A model generated the notes under the pieces. The model saw only the letters and a list, made by a program, of their open reading frames with translations, did no database searches and was not told the DNA's origin. DNA of 34,289 bases, taken from an uncultured Mycoplasma sp. (lineage in GTDB: Bacteria > Bacillota_I > Bacilli_A > RF39 > UBA660). Each line of letters begins with the position of its first letter. The first letter of the stretch is position 1. The DNA lies in NCBI GenBank assembly GCA_946500895.1, contig CAMMXG010000015.1, positions 1-34,289 on the forward strand, given 5' to 3'. This document shows, piece after piece, positions 23,571 through 32,187 of the stretch. Made by a program: the position numbers and the translations under genes.

Positions 23571-24029
23571 ATGGAAATATCTGAAAATTTAAAATTGTTT
23601 TTAGAAGAAAAAAAGCTTGATAAAATTACTGCGTCTAGTGTTGCAGATTATCTGGGTATCTCAAAGACAACTTTATCTAATTATGTTAATGGTGATGCTT
23701 ATATTCCTTTAAATCATTTAAATAGAATGTGTAACTTTTTTCATGTTTCTATGGATTATTTATTAGGGCTATCAGATATTGAAGTTTATTTTGATAATAT
23801 AGAATTAGAAAATTTAGACGCTAAAGAAATTGGCAATAGACTGAAAAATATTAGAAAAAGCAAAAAAGTAACGCAAGAACAGGTTTCTAAAACTATTGGT
23901 GTAAATAAATCTAGTATTAGTCGATATGAAAATGGTGAGAGTTTAATTCTTACTATATGTTTATATACTTTTTGTAAAAAATATTCTGTTTCAAGTGATT
24001 ATATTGTGGGGAAAACATCACATATTTAG
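23571..24029 (+). CDS. double helix-turn-helix XRE-family regulator
   Basis: About 152 residues with two HTH_3-type domains. The first (about 1-65) has ASSVADYLGISKTTLSNYVNGDAYIPLNHLNRMCNFF; the second (about 85-150) has IGNRLKNIRKSKKVTQEQVSKTIGVNKSSISRYENG. Both end in SxDYLLG/SSDYIVG, usual for Cro/CI-like repressors. The ATG at 23571 (GGTG six bases upstream) is preferred over an in-frame TTG at 23559. It is divergent from the surface protein gene across about 195 AT-rich bases, so it may control that gene; this is inference from position. Two fused XRE domains could bind both halves of one operator as a monomer. Confidence 0.82.
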   Translation: MEISENLKLFLEEKKLDKITASSVADYLGISKTTLSNYVNGDAYIPLNHLNRMCNFFHVSMDYLLGLSDIEVYFDNIELENLDAKEIGNRLKNIRKSKKVTQEQVSKTIGVNKSSISRYENGESLILTICLYTFCKKYSVSSDYIVGKTSHI

Positions 24030-24062
24030 TTTGTTGAAATGTAGAAAAATCGTTTGCAATCC

Positions 24063-24092
24063 AAAAAGTCATAATTTTACTTATGACTTTTT
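24063..24092. terminator. bidirectional terminator between XRE gene and nadK
   Basis: A 12-bp stem, AAAAAGTCATAA/TTATGACTTTTT, with a 6-base loop; T's follow on both strands. The two genes converge here, so it can end both. Confidence 0.88.
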
Positions 24093-24892
24093 TAGTTTCC
24101 AATTAATTTATCATGAACTGTTTTTATGAAATTATCACTATTTCTTTTTAAGCATTTTATTTTATGTTCACTTATCTTTACTTGTATTTTTATCACATCA
24201 TTTATTTCTTTATTTATACCATCTATTGTTAATATTAGATTTGATGTTGTTGGCTCTAATTCGATGATTCTTTCTTTGGATAAAATAATTGAATTATTTA
24301 AGTTTTTATACATTTTACTTCTTAAAGGTGCGACTGGCGTTAAAGCTAAAGCGGTGATGTTTTTATCAATAATGCTTCCATCTAAACTCATGTTATAAGC
24401 AGTACTTCCTACATTTGTGCTGATAAGCAACCCGTCACCAGCATAATCTTCTAAAAATACATCGTCTATTTTTATTTTACTTTCTAATACTTTTAAATCT
24501 TTTCTTCTTATTACTACTTCATTTAAAGCTAAATAATGGTAAGTACTATTTTTAGTAATTACATTTATTTCTTCTAGCGCAATTTCTTCAATAGTAAGAA
24601 TATTATTTATAATATTTTCAAAGAATACTTTATAGTCTTCAGTAGTTAATTCTTGTAAGAAGCCAAGTGTTCCAGTTTTAATACCAACATAATAAACATC
24701 CTCATTAAAATTCGTCTTGTTTACCATTTTAAGAAATGTGCCATCTCCACCAATAGAGATTGCTAAATCATAGTTTTCATCCACTACTTCTAGTCCTAAC
24801 TTTTCTAGTTCTTTTATTAATTTTTCTTCTACCTCTATACTTTTTTCATTATTATTTTTATAAATAGCAACTTTATTTATTTTTTTATTCAT
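24092..24892 (-). CDS. nadK: NAD kinase
   Basis: 266 residues, typical of Gram-positive NAD kinases. The diacylglycerol-kinase-fold motif GGDGT is at 48-52 (ISIGGDGTFLKM), followed by VGIKTGTLGFLQEL, LNEVVIRR (about 123-130) and the signature DGLLISTNVGSTAYNMSLDGSI. It phosphorylates NAD with ATP to NADP in the cytosol. A strong site, GGAGAGG, precedes the ATG. It follows ftsW by 16 bases and is probably co-transcribed with it. Confidence 0.95.
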   Translation of the reverse strand: MNKKINKVAIYKNNNEKSIEVEEKLIKELEKLGLEVVDENYDLAISIGGDGTFLKMVNKTNFNEDVYYVGIKTGTLGFLQELTTEDYKVFFENIINNILTIEEIALEEINVITKNSTYHYLALNEVVIRRKDLKVLESKIKIDDVFLEDYAGDGLLISTNVGSTAYNMSLDGSIIDKNITALALTPVAPLRSKMYKNLNNSIILSKERIIELEPTTSNLILTIDGINKEINDVIKIQVKISEHKIKCLKRNSDNFIKTVHDKLIGN

Positions 24893-24908
24893 TTTCCTCT
24901 CCTACCCT

Positions 24909-26072
24909 TTATCCTGTTATACTTGCCATTTCTCTTTTGGCTTTTATTGTTTTATTTTCAATATTTACTCTTTGGACAACAAATAACATGATTACAACAT
25001 TGATAGTAAACGAACCACCATAACTTAAGAATGGAAGTGGAACACCAGTTAGAGGGATTAAGGCTAATATTCCCAGTAAATTGATTAAAATATGGAATAG
25101 CAAGTATAAGAAGACACCATAAGCAAGAATACTTAATCTTAAGTTTTCAGCTTGCCTTGCAATTCGAAGTATTCGCCATAACATGATCATATACCCTATG
25201 ATAAGTAAAATTCCTACTAATAAACCTAATTCTTCCACAATAATTGGAAAAATAAAATCTGTGTGACTTTCAGGCAAATATAAATATTTTTGGCTACTAT
25301 TTCCTAGACCTACACCAAATAGGCCACCATTATGGATGGCAATAAAACCATTACATACTTGATAGCCAGTATTTTCTTGATAGCGTTCACAAGGATTGCG
25401 GAATTCAAATCTTTGAAGTTGTCTAGAATTTAAAATTTCTGTGCCACTATAAAGAAGAGCGATAACTGCAACAACAAGACATACTGCCCCTATTTTTAAC
25501 ACTTTTACAATATTTTGTTTAACATAAGGAATGCTTATAAATACAAAGAAGACAATGCCACATATAATTAAAGCTGTTCCTAAATCTGGTTGCATTGCTA
25601 TTAAAACGGCTATTGCTAAACAAATAGCAACAGGAATTAAAAAGGAATAAATGTTGGTATTTTTCTTTTTTTCTAATCTACTATAAGCTACAGCTAGAAA
25701 AACAATAATAATTGATTTAGCAAATTCACTAGGTTGCAATGCAAAAGGTCCTAAATCATACCAACTTTGGGCATTATTGGTAATTCTACCATAGGCAAAT
25801 AAACCTATTAAGGCAACAATAATACCTACGATAGCAAAAGGAGCTATGTATTTGTATTTACTAGTTGGAAAACGAATTACAATTAAAAAGCCAATAATAA
25901 AACTTGCAACCAAGAAAATTGCCTGTCTAACAAAAAAATGGTATTGTGGTACATTATATCTAAGTACTGTTGATACACTTGAAGAAGAAAATATCATTAT
26001 TAAACCCACAATACTATATATAATCATGATTAAAAGTAACCAAAGGTCCATTTTACTTAGTAGTTTCTTCAC
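24909..26072 (-). CDS. ftsW: SEDS peptidoglycan glycosyltransferase, FtsW/RodA/SpoVE family
   Basis: About 387 residues with roughly ten membrane helices. SEDS marks: WYDLGPFALQPSEFAKS, AMQPDLGTALII (with the catalytic-type Asp), the external loop NTGYQVCNGFIAIHNGGLFGVGLGNSSQKYLYLPESHTDFIFPIIVEELG, and PLTGVPLPFLSYGGSF near the end. These enzymes polymerise lipid II with a partner class B PBP. FtsW (division) is favoured over RodA because of GNSSQKYLYLPESHTDFIF, but SpoVE cannot be excluded. The start is a GTG at 26072 with AGGGTG six bases upstream; the GTG at 26081 overlaps that site. Confidence 0.9.
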   Translation of the reverse strand: MKKLLSKMDLWLLLIMIIYSIVGLIMIFSSSSVSTVLRYNVPQYHFFVRQAIFLVASFIIGFLIVIRFPTSKYKYIAPFAIVGIIVALIGLFAYGRITNNAQSWYDLGPFALQPSEFAKSIIIVFLAVAYSRLEKKKNTNIYSFLIPVAICLAIAVLIAMQPDLGTALIICGIVFFVFISIPYVKQNIVKVLKIGAVCLVVAVIALLYSGTEILNSRQLQRFEFRNPCERYQENTGYQVCNGFIAIHNGGLFGVGLGNSSQKYLYLPESHTDFIFPIIVEELGLLVGILLIIGYMIMLWRILRIARQAENLRLSILAYGVFLYLLFHILINLLGILALIPLTGVPLPFLSYGGSFTINVVIMLFVVQRVNIENKTIKAKREMASITG

Positions 26073-26203
26073 TATAAACACCCTATTAATAGTTTATCAT
26101 ATAAAGTTACTATTTTAAAGAAAATTTAAAAAGTTCTCATTTTTAATGTCAAAATGATGCCTAAATGAGTAAACTATAATAGATACATAAAGGAGGTATA
26201 AAT

Positions 26204-26386
26204 ATGTATTATTATGGAAATAATGGCTACTATGGTGGTGGCTATGGCGGATACCAACCTTGTTGTAATACCGGATATGCGGGTTATACTAGTGGCTATG
26301 GCATAGGCGCTGCTATTTGGATTGTCCTATTTATTTTACTTGTTATTATCATTGGTGCTGGATGGAGCTGGGGCAATAATAATTAG
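26204..26386 (+). CDS. YjcZ-family small membrane protein
   Basis: 60 residues: a Tyr/Gly-rich N-terminal half with a CC pair (YGGYQPCCNTGYAG) and one hydrophobic helix, GIGAAIWIVLFILLVIIIGAG, ending WSWGNNN. This matches the YjcZ family of very small proteins found in Bacillota, many linked with sporulation. The start is certain: AAGGAGGT lies seven bases before the ATG. A TATAAT -10 (near 26175) and a dedicated terminator make it monocistronic. Its function is unknown. It could mark spore-former ancestry, but does not prove sporulation here. Confidence 0.82.
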   Translation: MYYYGNNGYYGGGYGGYQPCCNTGYAGYTSGYGIGAAIWIVLFILLVIIIGAGWSWGNNN

Positions 26387-26408
26387 GAAGATTTCTCTTC
26401 CTTTTTTT
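26386..26408 (+). terminator. terminator of the YjcZ-like gene
   Basis: A 6-bp stem, GGAAGA/TCTTCC, with a 4-base loop and TTTTTTT. Confidence 0.88.
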
Positions 26409-26410
26409 AT

Positions 26411-26439
26411 TTTACAAATTTTAAAATTTATGGTAAAAT
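26411..26439 (+). promoter_or_regulatory. promoter of def
   Basis: -35 TTTACA (26411-26416), 17-nt spacer, -10 TAAAAT (26434-26439) preceded by TGG. It begins three bases after the upstream terminator. Confidence 0.75.
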
Positions 26440-26463
26440 ATAGCCACTTAAGGGGTGTATGTT

Positions 26464-27015
26464 ATGAAGTTACCAAATATAACAATTTTAGATGAAGTGG
26501 ATAAAAGATTAAGAGAAAAAAGTAGTGAAGTATCATTCCCTCTTTCTAAAGAAGATAAAAGTCATATTCAAGATATGATTACTTATTTAAAGATGAGTCA
26601 AATACCCGAATATGAAGAAAAATATGACTTAAGAGCCGGAATGGGACTAGCCTATGTTCAAACAGGAATTCCAAAAAGAATTTTTGTGATTGTGGAAGAA
26701 TTAGAAGATGGTGAATTTAAAGATTATATCATCATCAATCCTAAAATTATTAGCCATAGTGAAGAAATGATTTATGTTGGTGAGGGTGAAGGCTGTTTAA
26801 GCATTAATAGAGAAGTTGAAGGCATTGTACCAAGATATGCTAGAATTACTGTAGAAGCACAAGATATGGATGGTAATTCATTTAGAATACGCGTTCGAGA
26901 AGATATTGCTATTGCTTTTCAACATGAAATAGATCATTTAAATGGAATTTTATTCATTGATCATATCGATCCTAAAAATCCTTTTAAAGATGCTGAAAAA
27001 TATCGAGAAATTTAA
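26464..27015 (+). CDS. def: peptide deformylase (type 2)
   Basis: 183 residues from the ATG at 26464, eight bases after AAGGGG (a GTG at 26455 lies in the binding site). Motif 2 is EGCLS (109-113) and motif 3 is HEIDH (154-158), giving the Cys and two His that hold the metal, with the catalytic Glu in HEIDH. Motif 1 reads GMGLAYVQ where GxGLAAPQ is usual: the Gln is kept but the two residues before it differ. The longer N-terminal part is that of Gram-positive type 2 enzymes. It removes the formyl group from new proteins. Single gene with its own promoter and terminator. Confidence 0.95.
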   Translation: MKLPNITILDEVDKRLREKSSEVSFPLSKEDKSHIQDMITYLKMSQIPEYEEKYDLRAGMGLAYVQTGIPKRIFVIVEELEDGEFKDYIIINPKIISHSEEMIYVGEGEGCLSINREVEGIVPRYARITVEAQDMDGNSFRIRVREDIAIAFQHEIDHLNGILFIDHIDPKNPFKDAEKYREI

Positions 27016-27039
27016 AAAAACAGAATTAATCTGTTTTTT
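27015..27039. terminator. bidirectional terminator between def and smc
   Basis: AAAAAACAGA/TCTGTTTTTT, 10 bp with a 5-base loop. A's on one side and T's on the other serve both convergent genes; it touches the stop codons. Confidence 0.85.
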
Positions 27040-29980
27040 ATTTTGCTTCTTCTAAGTCAACACTTACAATTTTACTAACACCTGATTCTTGCATCGTAAT
27101 ACCATATAAAACATCAGCATATTCCATCGTTCTTTTTTTATGAGTGATTAAAATAAATTGACTTATATTTTTTCGATCTTGCAAATATTTGCCAAATGTA
27201 TCAACATTTGCTTCATCCAAGGCTGCTTCTACCTCATCTAAAATACAAAATGGACTTGGTTTCACATTAAGTATTGCAAATAATACCGCGATGGCAGTTA
27301 GTGTTTTTTCACCACCTGATAATAATCCAATAGAATTTAATTTCTTTCCAGGAGGTTCTGCTTCAATTTCGATTCCCGTATTTAATAAATCATTTGGGTC
27401 AGTAAGCCTTAATGTTCCCCTTCCACCTTTAAATAAAGCTCGGAAAACGTGATCGAACTCTTTACTGATTGCTTCAAATGTTGTTTTGAATTTCTCTGTC
27501 ATAATTTTATCCATCTCAGTAATTATATTATTTAATTCAAAACTAGAATCTTCTAAATCTTTACTTTGTTTCAGCAAAAATTCATATCTTTCATTTATTC
27601 GTTCAAATTCAGCGATGGAACCAGTATTTACTTCACCAAGACTACTAATCTCTTTTTTTAAGGTATCCACTTTTGATCTTGCAATACCTTCTTCCATATC
27701 TAATTCATAATTTGCACAAGCATATTCAAATGTCATGGAGTAATTTTCAGATAAATTTAATAGTAAATTGTCTAATTTTACATCATATTTACCTAAAGAA
27801 ATTTCCTTTTCTTTTAAGGAATTTTGAATTCGATTGTATTCAGCATTGGCTTTGTGATTTTTGGTTTCTACTTCATTAATGATTAAACTTAAATCTGATT
27901 TTTGTTTCTTTAATTTGGTTAATTCAAGATTTACCATATCTTTTTTGCTTGATACATTATTTGCTTCTTCTAAAATACTTACTAGTTTCTGATCCAATTT
28001 ATTGGTGCCTATTTCTTCATTTCCTTTGATTTCTAGTTCTTTTTTTGCTAAATTATCTTCGATTGTTCTTACTTTATTGGTTCTAGTATTTAAGATTTCA
28101 TTTAAATTAATTAAATTTTTGGCTAAATCACTATTTTTTTGCTCTAAAACATTAAAGTTTTCGTTAAATCTTTTATATTCTTCATTTAAATTCTCTAGTT
28201 CTATTTTTGCTAATTCCAGTTTTTCTTCTAATTCGTTTAGTTCTAGTTTTTCATTTAAAGAATTGTTGCTTTTACTTGCTCCTCCTGTAATAGATCCACC
28301 TACATATAATACTTCGCCATCTAAGGATACAATTTTATATCCATAATCTAATATTTTTCCAATTTTATTTAATGAATCAATATTATTTACTACTAAGACA
28401 TTCCCTAGTTGATTTTTCATTATATTATCGTATTCTTTATCATATTTGATTAGATTACTAGCTATATCTATTAATCCGGGAATATCTTTTATTTTCGATA
28501 ATTCACTTTCGGGAATTTCTCTTGGTTTAATGATGTTTAAAGGAAAGAATGTAGCTCTTCCTAAACGATTTTCTTTTAAAAATTCAATGCATTCTTTACT
28601 AGAGGCCTCATCATCAACTACTAAAAAGTTAGAAGCGCCACCTAGTGATGTAGAGATGGCTTCCTCAAACATTCCTTCTGTTTCTATTAAGTTGCCAATC
28701 GTGTTGTGAACTCCTCTTAAGCGCATATTATTTAAAACACTTCTAACGGCATTGGGAAGTTTGGAATGATTATTGATATTATCTTTTAAGATTTCTATTT
28801 TGTTTTCTAAGACTAGAATTTCTTTGGCATGATCATTTATTTTAGATGTTAAACTGTTCTTCTTTACTTTTTCCATGATGAGATCATTATCTGATTTGTC
28901 TTTTTCAATTGATTTTTCTTTAAGGTCATTAATGATATCATCTAATTTTAATTTCTCAGTTGCTAGTTCTTTTTTTAAAGCTAATTCTTCTTCTTTTAGT
29001 TTGATCATTGCTTCTTCTAAGTTATTTTTCTCAGCGTTATATTTTTTACGTTCCATTGTAACTAGTTTTTCCGCTTCTAGACTGGCTAAATTTTCAGTTA
29101 AATCCAAAAATTCATTGTTCTTCTTCGTAATTTCCTCATCTAATTTTAGATTTTCTAGTTTTAATTTTTCTAGTTTTGAAGAATCTTCCGCATCACTCGA
29201 AGTCATTTTGGTTAACTCTTTTTCTAATGTTTCTACTTCCGCTTTCACTTTTTTATAATCAATATTGATTTTGGAAACATCACTTGCGATTAAAGCAATT
29301 TCAATATTCTTTAGTTCTTCTTTTAACTTTAAATATTTTTTAGCAACTTCACTTTGCTTTTTTAAAGGTTTAACACTTTTTTCTAATTCTTCAATAACTA
29401 ATTTAATTTTGGAAATGTTTTCTTTGGTTTTCTCGAGTTTCTTTAAACTAATCTCTTTTCTTTTTTTGTATTTTAATACTCCAGCAGCATCTTCAAAGAT
29501 TGTTCTTCTCGCTTCTGGTTTGCTTGAGATGATATCTGCAACACTTCCTTGAGAAATGATATTAAACGAGTCATTCCCAGCGCCTGTATCTAAAAATAAG
29601 TCTGTAATATCTTTTAATCTCACTTTACTGTTATTTAAAAAGTATTCATTTTCACCTGTATTATAAATTACTCTTTTTACTTCAATCTCGGTAAAATCAC
29701 TATTTAGATAGTGATCCGTATTATCAAAAACGAGGGCTACATAAGCTCTTGTTTGAGGTGCTCTTGTTTTAGAACCAGAGAAAATGACATCACTCATGGT
29801 ATCGGTACCACGAAGTGATTTTACAGATTGCTCTCCTAATACCCACCGAACTGCATCAACAATATTACTTTTTCCAGAACCATTTGGCCCAACAATCGCT
29901 GTAATTCCTTTTTTTATTTCTAGGTCAATTTTGTCAGCAAAAGATTTAAAACCATATGCTCTAATATTTTTTAAATACAT
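27038..29980 (-). CDS. smc: chromosome condensation ATPase SMC, short-armed
   Basis: 980 residues, against about 1,190 in B. subtilis. N-terminal head: Walker A GPNGSGKSN (31-39). Coiled coil at about 170-405. Hinge at about 405-570, with GGASNFLVVDDEASSKECIEFLKE and GGSITGGAS. Second coiled coil at about 575-830. C-terminal head: signature LLSGGEK (886-892) and Walker B CILDEVEAALD (912-922). All catalytic parts are present; each arm seems about 100 residues shorter than usual. SMC works with ScpA and ScpB to extrude DNA loops. It lies eight bases after rnc, the common Firmicutes order. Confidence 0.96.
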   Translation of the reverse strand: MYLKNIRAYGFKSFADKIDLEIKKGITAIVGPNGSGKSNIVDAVRWVLGEQSVKSLRGTDTMSDVIFSGSKTRAPQTRAYVALVFDNTDHYLNSDFTEIEVKRVIYNTGENEYFLNNSKVRLKDITDLFLDTGAGNDSFNIISQGSVADIISSKPEARRTIFEDAAGVLKYKKRKEISLKKLEKTKENISKIKLVIEELEKSVKPLKKQSEVAKKYLKLKEELKNIEIALIASDVSKINIDYKKVKAEVETLEKELTKMTSSDAEDSSKLEKLKLENLKLDEEITKKNNEFLDLTENLASLEAEKLVTMERKKYNAEKNNLEEAMIKLKEEELALKKELATEKLKLDDIINDLKEKSIEKDKSDNDLIMEKVKKNSLTSKINDHAKEILVLENKIEILKDNINNHSKLPNAVRSVLNNMRLRGVHNTIGNLIETEGMFEEAISTSLGGASNFLVVDDEASSKECIEFLKENRLGRATFFPLNIIKPREIPESELSKIKDIPGLIDIASNLIKYDKEYDNIMKNQLGNVLVVNNIDSLNKIGKILDYGYKIVSLDGEVLYVGGSITGGASKSNNSLNEKLELNELEEKLELAKIELENLNEEYKRFNENFNVLEQKNSDLAKNLINLNEILNTRTNKVRTIEDNLAKKELEIKGNEEIGTNKLDQKLVSILEEANNVSSKKDMVNLELTKLKKQKSDLSLIINEVETKNHKANAEYNRIQNSLKEKEISLGKYDVKLDNLLLNLSENYSMTFEYACANYELDMEEGIARSKVDTLKKEISSLGEVNTGSIAEFERINERYEFLLKQSKDLEDSSFELNNIITEMDKIMTEKFKTTFEAISKEFDHVFRALFKGGRGTLRLTDPNDLLNTGIEIEAEPPGKKLNSIGLLSGGEKTLTAIAVLFAILNVKPSPFCILDEVEAALDEANVDTFGKYLQDRKNISQFILITHKKRTMEYADVLYGITMQESGVSKIVSVDLEEAK

Positions 29981-29988
29981 GCTATCAC

Positions 29989-30636
29989 CTATTTTGCCAC
30001 TTTCTTTAAAGCATCATATGCTGCTTGTTGTTCTGCTTCTTTTTTACTTTTGCCAGTACCCTTACCATAGATAATGCCATCTATTACTACTTCAAAAACA
30101 AAAGTTTTGTCATGTGATGGTCCGGTTTCGCTAACAAGACGATATTCTAAGGATTTTTTGTCTGTTTGAACCATTTCTTGAAGACGTGATTTGTAATCAC
30201 CTAAAAAAACATGATGCTCTAAAACATAGGGGTTTAACACTTTTAATACATAAGATTTGGCAACATCAAACCCTTGATCTAAGTAAATAGCTCCTAAAAC
30301 TGATTCAAATGTATCAGCAATAATGGTATCATTGATATTTCCTTTTTGCCCATTTCCTACCTTAATATGTTTATCTATACCTACATCTTTGGCATATTGA
30401 GCTAAGGCTTCTTCACAAACAAAACTAGCTCTTATCTTGGATAATTCTCCCTCTTGATAATCATATTTTTTATAAAAATATTCACTGGTAATTAATTGTA
30501 AAACAGCATCGCCCAAAAATTCTAAGCGTTCATAGTTAGAACCACCATGTTCGTTAGAATAACTACTATGAGTTAGCGCTGTATTTAATAACTCTTGATT
30601 GTTTATTTTAATATTATATTTATCTAAAAAATTCAT
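29989..30636 (-). CDS. rnc: ribonuclease III
   Basis: 215 residues from the ATG at 30636. The RNase III signature ERLEFLGDA is at 36-44, a second acidic cluster DTFESVLGAIYLDQG at about 107-121, and a C-terminal dsRNA-binding domain (about 147-215, ending GKSKKEAEQQAAYDALKKVAK). It cuts double-stranded RNA in rRNA and mRNA processing. An ATG at 30666 is in frame, but a TATAAT (30669-30674) sits two bases before it. A transcript from that promoter would start inside the extra codons, so the downstream ATG with a family-like start (MNFLDKYNIK) is preferred. It is followed by smc. Confidence 0.95.
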   Translation of the reverse strand: MNFLDKYNIKINNQELLNTALTHSSYSNEHGGSNYERLEFLGDAVLQLITSEYFYKKYDYQEGELSKIRASFVCEEALAQYAKDVGIDKHIKVGNGQKGNINDTIIADTFESVLGAIYLDQGFDVAKSYVLKVLNPYVLEHHVFLGDYKSRLQEMVQTDKKSLEYRLVSETGPSHDKTFVFEVVIDGIIYGKGTGKSKKEAEQQAAYDALKKVAK

Positions 30637-30691
30637 ATTATCACTCTTTTTCTTATTTTTCCTCATTTATTATAACAAATTAGCTAAGAAA

Positions 30692-30713
30692 AATAAACAC
30701 GTTTGTGTTTATT
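30692..30713 (-). terminator. terminator of the 118-aa hypothetical gene
   Basis: A 9-bp stem, AATAAACAC/GTGTTTATT, with a 4-base loop, then TTTC on the minus strand; it overlaps the stop codon. Confidence 0.75.
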
Positions 30714-31068
30714 AAATCCATCTTGATATTCTAATTATTCTTGAGTCTTCAAACTCCACTTTGTGAAATATGGCAATAATGCTTTCAACAATTGTTTTGA
30801 TTATATCTCCACATTTTTTAACCTTTACACGTAATAATTCTTGCTTAAGTGTTTTCCTAAAAAAATAATCATCAATATATCTGGCCATTATTTTATCAAT
30901 TTCAATCGCATTATTTAATTCTTCTTCATTTGTTACATCAATATTAAAAATATAATCTTTATATATTTTTACTAATTGTAAGGATAAGTTGTCCCCTTCT
31001 AAAAAATCAGTATTATTAATTTTTTCAAAATTTTTGCAGTAGCTTAAAACTAATTTGTTATTTTTCAT
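30712..31068 (-). CDS. hypothetical protein, 118 aa, family not recognised
   Basis: No family recognised. Soluble, charged and mostly helical, with a single IIKTIVESIIAIFH amphipathic stretch near the C-terminus and two cysteines (residues 11 and about 86). The start is supported by GGGTG five bases upstream and by a consensus promoter (31102-31130) that shares its -35 with the divergent carboxypeptidase promoter. It has its own terminator, so it is a real monocistronic gene. Confidence 0.65.
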   Translation of the reverse strand: MKNNKLVLSYCKNFEKINNTDFLEGDNLSLQLVKIYKDYIFNIDVTNEEELNNAIEIDKIMARYIDDYFFRKTLKQELLRVKVKKCGDIIKTIVESIIAIFHKVEFEDSRIIRISRWI

Positions 31069-31101
31069 CTTTTCACCCTTTACTTCATACTTTACAATTA
31101 C

Positions 31102-31130
31102 ATATTACAATGAAAAAATAGATTTGTCAA
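31102..31130 (-). promoter_or_regulatory. promoter of the 118-aa hypothetical gene
   Basis: Minus strand: -35 TTGACA (31125-31130), 17-nt spacer, -10 TAATAT (31102-31107). Its -35 overlaps the -35 of the plus-strand promoter at 31124-31152. Confidence 0.7.
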
Positions 31131-31152
31131 ATAAAAGATTATTGGGTATAAT
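31124..31152 (+). promoter_or_regulatory. promoter of the VanY-type carboxypeptidase gene
   Basis: -35 TTGTCA (31124-31129), 17-nt spacer, -10 TATAAT (31147-31152). The 5' UTR is short, about 12-15 nt. Confidence 0.75.
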
Positions 31153-31170
31153 AATATTGGGTGATAACTT

Positions 31171-32133
31171 TTGAAGAAAACAAAATTAAAATTAAAGAAA
31201 AATGTTTGGTTTGCGCTAGGTGGTATTCTAGTTGTTATTATTGCAATTGTCATTGGTGTTAACGTTTATCAGGATTATCAGTATAAGCAGACAAATGAAT
31301 ATAAGCTTTTAGAAGCAGGTTATACGGATGATGAGATAACAATTTTGGAAGATAAATTAACGGAAGAAGAAGTAACTTCTCTGGCAGAAGCAGAGAAAGA
31401 TGAATTTTTAATTCAAGTATTGCAAGATGATTATTTTATTAAAAACTATTTAGATCGATATATGGCTTATCATCAGGATCATGAAGGATCATCTGCAAGA
31501 AATGTTGTAGCAACCGTCAATACTAATACAGATTATGATTATTATACACAAGATTTTGATACCAATGTAGAAGATGATTATTTAATGCTCGTTAATAAGT
31601 ATTATCACTTGGATTCTTCTTATTCACCAACTGATTTAGTTAATATTAATAATCGCTATTATTATGGTGAAGGACATCAAATTAGAGATGTTGTTTATGA
31701 TGCTTTTATTGATATGTGGAATCAGGCCAATAATGATGGGATTTATTTAATTATTAACTCAAGCTATCGAACTTATGAAGAGCAACAGCAGGTTTATGAT
31801 TCATATAAAGACTCTCGTGGTACTACTTATGCCGATAGTATTGCCGCTCGTCCAGGATACTCTGAACATCAAACTGGGTTATCATTAGATATTTTTAGTA
31901 CAGAATATACAACAACATCTAACTTTAAAGACTCCCCTGCTCATGAATGGTTAGTTAATAATGCTTATAAATATGGATTTATTCAAAGATATACAGAAGA
32001 TACAGAAGAACTTACTGGTTTTGCTGAAGAAGCTTGGCATTGGCGATATGTAGGTGTAGAAGTTGCTACTTACTTACATGAACATGATATTACTTTCGAT
32101 GAATATTATGCTTACTTCATTTTAAATGGGTAA
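31171..32133 (+). CDS. VanY/LdcB-type D,D- (or L,D-) carboxypeptidase, membrane-anchored
   Basis: 320 residues. A basic N-terminus and one helix (about 12-32) anchor it outside the membrane. A stalk of about 100 residues is rich in Asp/Glu and Tyr. The peptidase_M15B/VanY domain (about 165-315) shows SSYRTYEEQQQVY, SEHQTGLSLDI (zinc His233 and Asp240) and EAWHWRYVG (His290). The family trims the terminal D-Ala, or the D-Ala of the tetrapeptide, from peptidoglycan stems; which one cannot be told from sequence. The start is a TTG behind GGGTGATA. It is a single-gene unit, with the terminator overlapping its stop. Confidence 0.92.
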   Translation: MKKTKLKLKKNVWFALGGILVVIIAIVIGVNVYQDYQYKQTNEYKLLEAGYTDDEITILEDKLTEEEVTSLAEAEKDEFLIQVLQDDYFIKNYLDRYMAYHQDHEGSSARNVVATVNTNTDYDYYTQDFDTNVEDDYLMLVNKYYHLDSSYSPTDLVNINNRYYYGEGHQIRDVVYDAFIDMWNQANNDGIYLIINSSYRTYEEQQQVYDSYKDSRGTTYADSIAARPGYSEHQTGLSLDIFSTEYTTTSNFKDSPAHEWLVNNAYKYGFIQRYTEDTEELTGFAEEAWHWRYVGVEVATYLHEHDITFDEYYAYFILNG

Positions 32134-32143
32134 GCTTTTTTTT
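32110..32143 (+). terminator. terminator of the carboxypeptidase gene
   Basis: GCTTAC/GTAAGC with an inner CATTT/AAATG stem, then TTTTTTTT; the 3' arm contains the stop codon. Confidence 0.85.
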
Positions 32144-32187
32144 ATTTATATTCTTAAAAATAATTTGAGAAATCTTTAAAAAACGAC

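Noticed and set aside
27189-29552. Many open frames on the plus strand opposite smc
   Set aside because: They come from the Lys/Glu-rich coiled-coil codons read in reverse and lack ribosome binding sites and any recognisable protein.
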